From Tricholoma matsutake (taxonomy: Eukaryota > Basidiomycota > Agaricomycetes > Agaricales > Tricholomataceae): a DNA stretch of 64,000 bases. Location of the stretch: the NCBI GenBank assembly GCA_026075535.2, contig AP026545.1, forward strand, positions 9,176,001 to 9,240,000, written 5' to 3'. Below the pieces are notes generated by a model. The model was not told the origin of the DNA. It saw only the letters and a program-made list of their open reading frames with translations, and did not search any database. This document shows, one piece after another, positions 21,262 to 30,608 of this stretch. The position numbers and the translations under genes are program-made. Numbering within the stretch: position 1 is the first letter of the stretch; each line of letters begins with the position of its first letter.

Positions 21262-22553
21262 CTACTCTTCCAACATCTCTTCCACCACTTCTATTTGCCT
21301 GCACAACACCTCCATCTCGACCTTTAACTCCGCCAACCTCGTCGCCAGATATTGACAATGAGTCACAACCTCCTCATCGACATCCTCACCCTCTTCGAAA
21401 CTATGCGATGCTTTCGCTTTCACCTTTCCCTTTCCCTTCAACGACCTCTTTTTCTCCCTCAATGGTTCCAAAGGGCCTGCGACCAGATCGATGTCAGCGA
21501 CGGGACCCACAATGCAAATTCGAGGTACTTTTGATTTGAAAATAGGTTAGCATACACTATGAGATTATATTGAATCTTCTTCATACCTGGTTTTGGGTGC
21601 GAAACCAGTTTCGCAACCCCAAATTGTCTCGCTTCGCCTTTGCAAAGTCCCTGCCTCGAGACCCCTTCCCAGTAGCAACCCTGTGCTGCCTGAGTGCACT
21701 TCGTGCACTTCAGGGCTCCCTCCTTGACAATGCACAACGGCTGGGATATTATCCTAGCACATCGATCGCACTATGACATTGATTAGCACTCCAAAAACCC
21801 TTCGAAAACAAAGTGAAAACTCACCGGGCCTTCGAAGTCGAGAAGTCTGCCCTCAGTGAACCTCCTCCGCTTGCTCTCTACCCCGTCCTCATCATCCTCA
21901 CCTCCCTTGATCTCCACTACCTTACGCTTCCCCATCCTGATTATCGGCAATCCTCCCAAACCTTCTTCCTCGTCCTCCTCTCCAGCCTGTAGCCTTTCGA
22001 TCGCTTGCGCCTCCGCTGTGAGCTCCGCGTTTCATCGCTGCAGTTCCTCCTTTGACAGAGTTTTAGCATGAAACCCAGCAAGGGCTGTGTTTTGAGCATC
22101 TACTAATGCCCCCCTCCGAGCCTCAATCTTTGCCTTCTTTGCATCTTCCTCCGCCCTGCAAGCCTCCTCCTCCTCCTCCTCCTCCCAAACCCATCTCGCT
22201 TCCTCTTCCCTTCACTCTAGCTCTACCTGCTCACTCAGATCTGCAAATAAAAAGTCTCCCCCCCACGAAAGCCATTCGCATCGAGCCATCGGTTTGAAAA
22301 GCTCAAAAACCTCATTGACAACCTGTTGCACAGTTGACTCACATTCCTTGCCCAAATTGTCCACCAATTTGTCATATTCCACCTTAACATATCGCATTAG
22401 AATCCGAATATCAAATGGGAATTGGAAACTTACAATCTTCTCACAAAAACCCTTCCCCCACACTTCGAAGTCCAAATCTTCAGCGACACCACAATCGGGC
22501 ATCGATTTGGTGTATTCGAGGATTTTGGTGTTGAGTTCGGTGAGAAGAGACAT
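21262..22553 (-). pseudogene. spliced antisense gene in Gypsy-A encoding a Cys-cluster, coiled-coil protein
   Basis: Minus-strand gene opposite to the retroelement's own sense. ATG at 22553 (MSLLTELNTKILEY). Exon 1 encodes a helical region then long Glu/Ala-rich coiled-coil stretches and a basic KRKVVEIKGG. Two introns are clear: about 21827-21774 (GTGAGT..CATAG) and about 21586-21533 (GTATGA..AAAG). Exon 2 encodes a six-Cys cluster, CDRC-X8-C-X8-CTKC-X6-C. Exon 3 ends in ELKVEMEVLCRQIEVVEEMLEE. Two TGA codons in exon 1 (near 22213 and 22034) come from CGA-like contexts. Proper splice sites argue for a real gene once carried by the family. It may be a DNA- or RNA-binding factor; the function is inferred only. 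Confidence 0.6.
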
Positions 22554-22686
22554 GATAGAAAATAGTGTCGAAGGTTTAAAGAGGTGACAAAGAAGAACAA
22601 GAAGTTTTTCGAGTTTTGTTTACAATTTCAACATGATCATGCAGTTCTCACGTGACTCCAATCAGCTGACTGGGACAGTCAGGATT

Positions 22687-22703
22687 TCAGTAAGGGGGAG
22701 GAT
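22687..22703 (+). promoter_or_regulatory. 3' polypurine tract of Gypsy-A
   Basis: TCAGTAAGGGGGAGGAT directly abuts the 3' LTR, as expected for the plus-strand primer. The same 17-mer is found inside pol at 1402. Confidence 0.75.
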
Positions 22704-23843
22704 GATAGGTCCACTGTGTGCTCTAAGCTCTGGGAATGTCTCCAGAGACATCAACACATCAAAATGCATGCTCCCAACCCCTATGAACCCCATGACACCA
22801 CTCCAAATCTACTTCGATCTACTTCGATCTACTTTGAACGACTTCGAACAATCTCGAATGACTTTGAACAACTTTGAACAATATTGCAGCACTTCGAAAG
22901 CCTTTGGCCGCCATACACCTATCGCACCACCCTTCGGATACATGCAGCACACCTTGTAAGAGTTAGTGCATTGCATATTGAGCACCACCGGACACGAGGA
23001 GACACAACGACAGGATTTTAGAATGTGATTGTGGCGCTTTGACATCTTGATGATATATTGGATCACTGGGGACAGGTACCAGTGATAAACCATGCCTCTA
23101 GACATTTCCCTTCTTATCTTCTTTCATTTATTCTATGATTTGCAAAGATTCTCTATTGTTTTACATCTTGCCTCATGTATTCCTCATGTTTTATTTCCTT
23201 TTTAGTATCACTTCTCCCAAACATATATAGCCTTGTACTAGCTACTTAGAAAAAAAACACAGATTGTCCTCTCACACCAATCGTCTGATTTAAGAGCCAT
23301 TCTCTTGAGTCCAAGCATCTCAACTTAGTCTTGAAATTCAGTGTTTTACGCCGAATTTCCTTGAACTCTTCGTACTAGCTTCTTGAAACCATCGCATATC
23401 ATCTATCCTCTCTCGACACCTTCCTACATCTTTATAGTCTATCCTCGGCCACCATTGAAAGTGTCTTCGTCTTCTATAAAGGCCTTCGAACATTATCACA
23501 CCTCTTCAAACTTCTTCGAACAATATTATACCTCTTCACACACTCTTCAAACATTGTTGCACCTCTTTGCACACTCTTTGAACTTCACTAAAATTCCCTC
23601 GAACGCTGTCGCAGCACTTTATACACATTCAATCATTATCGAATTCCTCTCAAACGTCATTACAATGCTTCGAATACCTTTGAACCTCATTGGACTTCAT
23701 TGCACACCCTCTAGAGTCATTTTCATACCCTTGGTTTACAGCAGTGATATTTAGTACCACCTTGCAACCTTCCTCTAACTAGTGTTATACCATTCGAGCC
23801 CTTATTGTGGGTTTTGTTTGGGTTTCCTGGTCAAGTATCATCA
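22703..23843 (+). repeat. Gypsy-A 3' LTR (1141 bp)
   Basis: It starts TGATAGGTCCAC and ends ATCATCA, the same ends as the solo LTRs at 37463, 40487 and 48754. It holds many short ACTTCGAAC/ACTTTGAAC reiterations (22805-22905 and 23460-23720) and an ATATATAG TATA-like box near 23225. The right flank after 23843 lacks an identifiable duplication because the left end is outside the window. Confidence 0.8.
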
Positions 23844-24082
23844 CCGGTTGGGGCTGGTTTGGCCACAACTGGTCATGACTGACCTAAGTCGTTCAGAACC
23901 ATCTCGCCTACATACTGTATGTAGTTAAGAATAAGACTAATACTACTACTCTAAATAAGAAAGCCCCTCACAGGGCAGGGACCTATGAGCAGGCATATGG
24001 GGGGAGGAAGAAAAAAAACACATCCACCCGAGGAGGGAACACGAGGAGGGGAGGGGGCATCCACTGTGTTTGGTGTTGGCAG
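23844..24082. other. non-coding flank of Gypsy-A
   Basis: I see no gene. The stretch leads into the minisatellite. Confidence 0.4.
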
Positions 24083-24262
24083 GTTGGCGTTGGTGGGGGT
24101 GTTGGCGTTGGTGGGGGTGTTGGCGTTGGTGGGGGTGTTGGCGTTGGTGGGGGTGTTGGCGTTGGTGGGGGTGTTGGCGTTGGTGGGGGTGTTGGCGTTG
24201 GTGGGGGTGTTGGCGTTGGTGGGGGTGTTGGCGTTGGTGGGGGTGTTGGCGTTGGTGGGGGT
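24083..24262. repeat. 18-bp minisatellite, 10 units
   Basis: Ten essentially perfect copies of GTTGGCGTTGGTGGGGGT. The strand asymmetry is extreme (no C apart from one per unit). Open frames across it (Val/Gly/Leu or Pro/Thr repeats) are artefacts of the unit length being a multiple of three. Confidence 0.95.
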
Positions 24263-24558
24263 GTTGGCATTGGTGCTGTCTGCTGCTGTCATTGTTGTTT
24301 GCTGCCATCGTTACCTGCTGCCATTGTCTGGTCTTGGCATTGTTTGCTGCCCTCATCATCTGGCATTGGCATTGTCATTCACCGGTGTTGTCTCCTTGCC
24401 CTTGTCCAGTGTTGCTTGCATTACCACCCCACAAGCAGGGGCTTGCAGGCATGGGTGGTGGTTGGGTGTAGCCGTTGTTGAGGGGTAAATACCTGAAAAT
24501 GATGACAAAATATTTAGTTAGTTGAAAAAAGGAATCAATGATAAAGAAACATACCTAA

Positions 24559-24591
24559 GGCCCAGACAACGTGACTGGCGTCGTCTGGGCC
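24559..24591. repeat. GGCCCAGAC..GTCTGGGCC hairpin
   Basis: Inverted arms of 13 bp with one mismatch and a 7-base loop. On the minus strand it is followed by a GTATGT donor-like site, a CAACTAACTAA branch-like motif and TTTTCAG. Confidence 0.7.
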
Positions 24592-24736
24592 AGCTGTGTT
24601 GGTGGGAGTGGGTGGAAAGTGGGTGGGCATGGGTCTTGTCTTAATGCTGCATCGATGTTACAACATAGTTAGAACCTAAAAAAAGACATGAAAACATTAG
24701 TTAGTTGAACAGAGAATTTAAAAAAACATTACTTGG

Positions 24737-24768
24737 GGCCCAAACAAACATTTGTTGTTGTTTGGGCC
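24737..24768. repeat. GGCCCAAACAA..TTGTTTGGGCC hairpin
   Basis: Inverted 11-bp perfect arms. On the minus strand they are followed by a GTAATG donor-like site, the same CAACTAACTAA motif and TTTTTTTAG. It is the second member of the hairpin-intron family within 180 bp. Confidence 0.7.
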
Positions 24769-25149
24769 TTACATGGTTGTTTGCAGGGTTTGGCAGCATT
24801 ATCTGATGTTGGGGATGTGGGAGTAGTGGCATGTGTTGATGGATGGGTGTTGGTGGAGGGGGGGAGAGCAGTGGCGGCAGTGTTGAGGGGTGGTGGTGGT
24901 GGTGATGGTTGACATTGATGTAGGTGATGTGTGGTTGCATTGTTGGTTTGGCAGCTGTGGGAATAAGAAAAAAGTGGCACTACTTTTTTTGTTTAGTCAC
25001 ACAAATGTGACCAAATGATCCATGCGCAACCTCAGGGTATATAAACCCTTGCTTTTTATGGTTCCTTCCCTTGGCCATCATACAATTTTACTTTAGTTAC
25101 TATACATTTACTTTAGTTACTACACATTTACTTATATTTAAATTATATT
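24769..25149. other. low-complexity segment without a supported gene
   Basis: GGTGGT-rich sequence (24840-24910) and AT-rich sequence with two tandem TTTACTTTAGTTACTA-type copies (about 25088-25130). No gene seen. Confidence 0.4.
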
Positions 25150-25347
25150 ATGTACATTGGGTATAGTCAGTTGCAACTGGTTAGAACCAGTTTCAATCAG
25201 TTTTAAATAAGTATTCAGTTCATTGTAACCACAACCATTGGACTGAAGAAATAAGGGCAACCGCAACTGGAAAAAGACTGAACTGCAGTTCGGTTCAGTC
25301 TGGTTTTGGTTTTTTTGCGGTTCAATGAACTGGACTTTCAAACACTA
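25150..25347. repeat. hAT-like end fragment, ACTAGTGTTTGAAAGTCCAG family
   Basis: It ends GACTTTCAAACACTA at 25347 and is filled with CAGTT/AACTG repeats and GCAACCGCAACTGG. The same end marks both sides of the 1160-bp element at 57228-58387. The matching left end was not found here, so this copy is partial. Confidence 0.5.
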
Positions 25348-25349
25348 GT

Positions 25350-25480
25350 CTTTGTTGCTGGCAGCAGCAGTGGCAATGGGAGTGGCAATGGGAGCAGGAG
25401 CAGGAGCAGGAGGGGGAGCTGGAGCTGGAGTGGGAGTGGGACCAGGACCAGGACTGGGACCAGGACTGGGAGCAGGAGCG
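25350..25480. repeat. imperfect GGAGCA/GGGAGT microsatellite-like tract
   Basis: Purine-rich imperfect hexamer repeats (GGCAATGGGAGT, GGAGCAGGAGCA, GGACCAGGACTG). No coding evidence beyond Gly/Ala artefact frames. Confidence 0.7.
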
Positions 25481-25899
25481 GCATCGACTTCCTCGGCATC
25501 CATCATTCCTTCCCAATCTGCCTCTGCCCTCCTGCTTGGAGTCCTCTTGAGGTGAACCACCTACCCAGCCATGTAACCATTGTACAATGCAATGGGTTGT
25601 GCGCTGGCCCAAGGTATGCTTCAATGTTGTTCACCCTGTTTTGAAGCAAGTCGACCGTGTCCCAGAGTTCTCATATGTGGAGTCAGAACTCTTGGAATAA
25701 CTCTTCATTCCACCATGCATGCTCATACATGTCCTCCTCCAGTTGGTATGGACATCCAGTGAGGGTGGCATAGTCACCGGCAGAGGGGTAGGGAAGTCAG
25801 GGCAGGGAGGACAGTCAGCTCAGGCTCGGGATCGGCCATGTCAATATCCTCTTCCACAGCTATGGGTATATGTGTTAGTGGTTTTATGTGTCATGATAT

Positions 25900-26917
25900 G
25901 GAAGAACTAACCTTTTGATTTTCCTTTTTGGCTTGCAGTAAACCACCTAGATGATTCCTCTCCACTGTCTTCACTGGAAAATCATGCCTTCTTTGCTTTT
26001 CTTCTTGCTGATCCTTTTGCTTTCTTGGTTCTTGGCACTCGATCCACATCCTCTGGATTGCACTGAACTTTCCCTTTCCCACAGAAGTAGCAGGCCATTT
26101 TCCCATTCACCTGCTCCCAACACTCACACCTAAGCCTGACACATTGTGCACATGGTGTCGTTCACAAACTCCCTTGCTGGGGTGCTCCTTGTGCCACCCT
26201 TGCTGCATTGTGCTGCTTCCACTCCATCCTGGGATTGGCACTGGCATCATTCTCCATCTCCTCATCAAAATCCTCATCCGATCCCCTGCTACTCTGCACC
26301 TCTCACAGCCTGGGTCTCACTGTGATTGCTGGCAGCATTGGTTGCTGGGCTGGGGCTGGAAGTCTGGATCCTGATGCTTCTGGTTGGGCCTGGTGCCAGT
26401 GCCACTTCTATCCTTGTTGGCATTGGTGTTGCTGCTGCTATTGCTGCTGCCACTCCTTGTGCCTTTCCTCCTTTCTTTGCCACTGCCATTGTGGCTGTTG
26501 CCATTCCAGCTGCCATTGCCACTGCTGTTGCTGATTTGGTTGGTCCAGCTGATGTGGACCCAGGTCCTGTTATCCCCTTTTTCTCATCAAAGGTCTTCAT
26601 TGCCCTCTGTTGACCTTCAATAAACTTCTGGTTCCCTGTCCTGTCTGACTTTGACCATGCTACCACAAATCCCCACAAAAAGGCATCAGCCCAGAAGATG
26701 GCCTGCACATCCTCTGTGAGAACCTCTCTTTGCCAGCCAAATAACATTTTCTACAATTTGTAAGTGCATCATTGATCTGATAGCATGCCAATCCACTCAC
26801 AAGGGCCAATTTTCTTTCCTTCATCATGGCCTTGATACTTTGGTCCTGAAGACCATTGCAGATGGCTTGCTCAATCTCGCTGATCTGGCCAAGCACTTGT
26901 TGGCATGTAACGTTCAT
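25900..26917 (-). pseudogene. unrecognised gene with a Cys cluster, left of a divergent pair
   Basis: ATG at 26917 (MNVTCQQVLGQISEIEQAI). A helical segment (MMKERKLALVSGLACYQINDAL) follows, then after a one-base frame break near 26748 MLFGWQREVLTEDVQAIFWADAFLWG. An Ala/Thr-rich low-complexity linker comes next. A compact cluster near 26150-26060 has C-X2-C-X4-C-X-C...C-X2-C-X5-C, followed by a basic RTKKAKGSARRKAKKA stretch that may be a nuclear signal. Stops after about 26290 show decay. The layout (helical N-terminus, Cys cluster, basic tail) resembles the other TE accessory proteins in the window. I do not recognise the family. Confidence 0.4.
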
Positions 26918-27102
26918 GATTGATGAGTCGGCTGCAGCAGTGGGGTTGATGTTGAAATGAAAAAGAGTGAAACACTGAAAATCAACAATCATGTGTTGTT
27001 GATCAATATACAATCAATATATACAAACAGATAATGTCTGATTGATCCCTGATTAAATGGTGTTTGGTGGTATCACTTGTTATCATCTGTGTTATCTATA
27101 AC

Positions 27103-28405
27103 ATGAGCAATGAGCAAACCAACACTTATATTCCTGATGGATATGTTGTTATCTGAGGTGACAATGGGCAGCACTATCTAGTGCCCCATTTTATGATTCC
27201 AGCTACCCACCAGGCAATGGAGGCCTATTGCAAGAAGGTTGAATTCAATGTACACATGGCACATGGGGGGGTAAGATTTCCTTCTTTTCAGAGTCTCGTT
27301 GCCACCAGTCTAGCCATCCTTGGGCCAATGTTGTCCTGTTGGTCAATGCCACATCTTAGCCAATGCCGTGTCTTGAACAATTGTCAAGACTGATTCCTCT
27401 GACCAGATGTCTGATTGTTTCCCCCACTTTTCTGGCCACCTTGCAACACTGCCCACCTCCTATCAGCAGCACTGCCTAGAGGCAAAATTCCCTCATTTCC
27501 AATTAGATGAAACAGTTTCAGGATTTGTCTCAGAAGCCGGTTTGCAATTATCACAGCCTCGGAAACCCCTATCGTCTCTGGCCTTTAGTATTTAAGCTAG
27601 CTACTTTCATTTTGTAACACCAGTTTGTAAATCGACAAAGTCACTCAATTAATCCCATTATATCTTCACTCCCCTTTGTCTCTCTTAAGTCTTCCTCGAA
27701 ACCTTTACTTGCCCTCTCCGGAAAACCTCTGGACCTCCGATTCTTCCCACTTACCTTATTCTGAAATTAGGACACTTGACAAGGAGAAGGGCACAGCTTC
27801 TTACAAGCTGAAGCCAAGTCCTACCTGTCCCAATAACCCTCGCCTCAGAATTCCATTGGGATCCCACCCTGCCTGTCATCTTCAACCATTCTGGGTCTGA
27901 CCAGAAATCCGACGTTTTCCCTTCCTGATTCAGAACTTGACACCAATGCCATGTCTTGGTCAATGCCATGTCTTGTTTGGCTCATCTATCCTCTCACTGA
28001 TGACTTTGCAGTCTGGAAACATGACTGATACACCATACTACTATGCATTGGCCTGCAACCAGCGAATGCTACCTGCTGATCCAGTAAGTGCCTTATCCTC
28101 ATTTGTATGACTGTTAGTTCATCCTGTTGCAGAAATTGACAGACAGGGAGCTGTTGAGCTGCCATGCCAAAGTGAAAGCCCTGCAAAACAACCTTGGCAC
28201 CTCATACAAGGATGCCAGTCATTGTCTCTACATGGCCAAGGTTGAGAAGCTGGAACAGCAAGATGTCACATTGAAGACATATGTGACCTTGAAGGAAAGG
28301 ATGGAATACAATCTGAAATCATTTGAATGCAGGTTCTCAGACATTCCAATCAGATCATTGTCCCATGACAACAACATGACCAATCCTGCCGATTCTCACA
28401 ATTAG
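27103..28405 (+). pseudogene. unrecognised gene, right of the divergent pair, with a solo LTR in an intron
   Basis: ATG at 27103 (MSNEQTNTYIPDGYVV), a TGA near 27156 from a CGA-like context, then GDNGQHYLVPHFMIPATHQAM. A GTAAGA donor (27271) and a TTTGCAG acceptor (about 28011) bound an intron that now contains a 561-bp solo LTR. The second part reads PYYYALACNQRMLPAD, a further short intron, then a helical region (LLSCHAKVKALQNNLG ... KVEKLEQQDVTLKTYV) to the stop at 28405. The 185-bp gap to the minus-strand gene at 26917 suggests a shared bidirectional promoter. Function unknown; TE cargo is likely. Confidence 0.45.
27382..27942. repeat. solo LTR, 561 bp
   Basis: It has TGTCAAG..CTTGACA inverted ends and near-identical 5-bp flanks ACAAT (27377-27381) and CCAAT (27943-27947). 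An internal TATTTAAG TATA-like box lies near 27590. The family differs from Gypsy-A and from the chromovirus. Confidence 0.65.
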
Positions 28406-28434
28406 CTAGTACCGACATTATTATTTTAGCTAGG

Positions 28435-28604
28435 ATGAACACTGCTGTTTTGTTGATTTTGTTCATTCATACTGCCTGTGCCCATTGTGGATCTGGTTTG
28501 CCAATGCCCATTGCTGATGCTCTTGGTATATAGATTTCCACCTCAAAGTGTCTGTCTGCTGCCACCAATGTTGATGTTGATGTAGATTTCTGTGCTGACG
28601 TGTC
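28435..28604 (+). pseudogene. possible secreted-protein gene interrupted by a hAT-like element
   Basis: MNTAVLLILFIHTACA at 28435 looks like a signal peptide. A TAG appears at codon 33. Reading resumes across the element boundary as Ala/Asp/Asn-rich sequence (29799-29920). It is weak: the composition is repetitive, and no homologue is recognised. Confidence 0.2.
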
Positions 28605-29790
28605 TAAGGCTCCAACTGTTCTATCTATATAACTATCTTATACAGTTTATACTGTATATGTATATGTTTATGTATAGGGCTTGGGCCTCAAGGTGGTGTA
28701 CACAGTAGTTATACAGTATATAGATGGTTAAACAGTTTATCTATTATGATGAACAGCAATAACAAATAACAGGGTGTCACAAGGGGGTTGCAGAACAGGA
28801 AAGTCACATGTTCACTGAGTTTTTTTTTCTCGGCCCCTTGATTGGCCCCTTTCTGCCATATATGGAAATTTCCCATCATGTGCAGTTTTTTCCCCAAGCA
28901 ATTTTCCCAAAAAGATTCATCACTGTATAGTACAGACTGCCTAGCAGCACAATTCCTATGCTTCTTACTAGGGCTAGCTGTGATTTTGAACCCATGTAAC
29001 ACCTGCAACTTCAATATTTTGTGTGTGTGTTGAGATATCAAGCTCAGCCATCTCAGGCTGCTCTTTGGCCCTGATACCCTTCTGTTATTGATCCTTATCA
29101 GTGTTCTGCCTTTGTTAGCTAGTTACCAGTATATATACTTCACTGTACTGTATTGTGCTTTTTGAGCACTTGTAACCCATGGGCACTATTCCCCTTTTTG
29201 CAACAATGTGTTGACAAGAAACCATGCCATGTCATGCCCAATTTGCTGATGATGTGTCAACAGAACAACTTCTCCTGGCAACTTTCTTAGCATCACAACA
29301 CACATTTTCAGTAAATCTACAGTTTCTACTGGTTTGGGAGCTATTCTACAACCATCCTAAGTAATTCATGCCCAAAGAAAGTCATTGTTCATAGTTTACA
29401 AGTCTATAGAACCCATTTGGTGGCTCAACAACACCTATCAGTGTTGTATATATGGTATACCCTAGTATAGTTTTTTTCAGCCTCCAGCAGGACCCCCCTA
29501 ATCCTACCTGCAGTTTGGGATTCCTGTTCCACCACCCCCTTACATTCACTCTTAGAATCTTGCTTCCTGGCTGCTGAAGCAGCATCAAGTAAGCTTTATT
29601 CCTTATCTGATATGTGCAAATTTTAGTTATGGTGATAAAGGAAGGAAATGATAATGTTAGCATTTCAACTGTGTAGATCAAGTGTATATCTGTTTATTAA
29701 ACAGTATATAGATGGTTATATGGTTTAGACAACTGTTTATGTATACTTGGCCTTTGAGGAGTATACATAAACTAAACAGTTGGAGCCTTA
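28605..29790. mobile_element. non-autonomous hAT-like element, 1186 bp
   Basis: TIRs TAAGGCTCCAACTGTT / AACAGTTGGAGCCTTA with perfect 8-bp duplications GACGTGTC (28597-28604 and 29791-29798). Subterminal parts share a CAGTATATAGATGGTTA block and TTATGTATA(C). No transposase gene is present. Confidence 0.85.
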
Positions 29791-30608
29791 GACGTGTCTG
29801 CTGATGCCGATGCCAATGGCTGTGACTATTTCATCAACAGTATTAGATTCTTACTGCACATCTATGCCAATCCCATTGCTGATCCCATTGCCAATCCTGA
29901 GTATACATTGTAGCTTACCTATCTGAATCTCTGTAAACCTATCAGGTCAATCTCTAACTATGCCTGCAGTTTCACCTTGCCTGTGGTGGTTTGCTTGAAA
30001 AACAACCTGGTAGGTGGTTCTGTGACAATATCTGTAGGGAAAGCACAGGGTTTCCGGTTGGTAAGAGACGACATGCCAGTGGAGTCTAGAATTTTATTAT
30101 TATTACAATGATTACATAGTTAAATAATGGAGAGGGTCCTGGATGGCTTATCCGGAAATCACACCCTTACAAATTCTGATAACGAGTACCCCTTGACGTG
30201 CGTCTGAAAACCGGCCGTACCAATTAAATCAGACTACCATTGAAGTGTCATCGTTGTTGTCTGACTAACGGGAGACTAAGTATTACCTGTACAGACTTTG
30301 GAGTTTGTCATCACCTCTCGACAAGATTCTGCCAGTAGAAGGAACCCGCCTCCGAAGCGCTTACACTTCTGTTCGTCGACATAGACAATACGCACGGACT
30401 GATACATACAAAAGAACACTAACGTAGCAGTACCAGTAAATAAGATCAAGCGATGTCCTGCATGCAATTTTTTGTTGTAGGAAAACCAGGATGAGTAATT
30501 GGCCTGGCAGTTACAACAATCGTAACGTCCCTCGCGTTTGTTCCATGGAAGGTCCGACTGTGAGAGAAAAAATTCCTAGAACGGAGAGCCACTTCGTCAG
30601 AGCGTGCG
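29791..30608. other. flank and probable 3' region of SHO1
   Basis: No clear gene. A 63-codon minus-strand frame (30467-30276) has one hydrophobic stretch, but no splice or homology support. This segment probably includes the SHO1 3' untranslated region. Confidence 0.4.

Larger units (their letters stand above)
1..23843 (+). mobile_element. Gypsy-A: 3' part of a Ty3/Gypsy LTR retrotransposon, split by KDZ-1
   Basis: The plus strand reads RT, RNase H and the integrase zinc-binding region (3-1776), resumes with the integrase core and C-terminal part after 19950, then has a spacer, an antisense gene (21262-22553), a polypurine tract and a 1141-bp 3' LTR (22703-23843). The 5' LTR and gag lie left of the window. 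KDZ-1 interrupts it at 1786-19940, so native Gypsy-A sequence here is about 5.7 kb. Three solo LTRs of the same family occur elsewhere in the window (37463, 40487, 48754), so the family was mobile after KDZ-2, pogo and Plavaka had inserted. Confidence 0.85.

Noticed and set aside
23946..24488. Long frames on both strands (Pro/Thr/Ala or Val/Leu repeats)
   Set aside because: Artefacts of the 18-bp minisatellite and surrounding low-complexity sequence.
25322..25644. Ser/Gly-rich and Ala/Gly-rich frames
   Set aside because: They run through a purine-rich hexamer repeat and an inverted-repeat fragment. No independent coding evidence.
30276..30467. 63-codon minus-strand frame downstream of SHO1 with one hydrophobic stretch
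   Set aside because: No start context, introns or recognisable motif; more likely SHO1 3' region.
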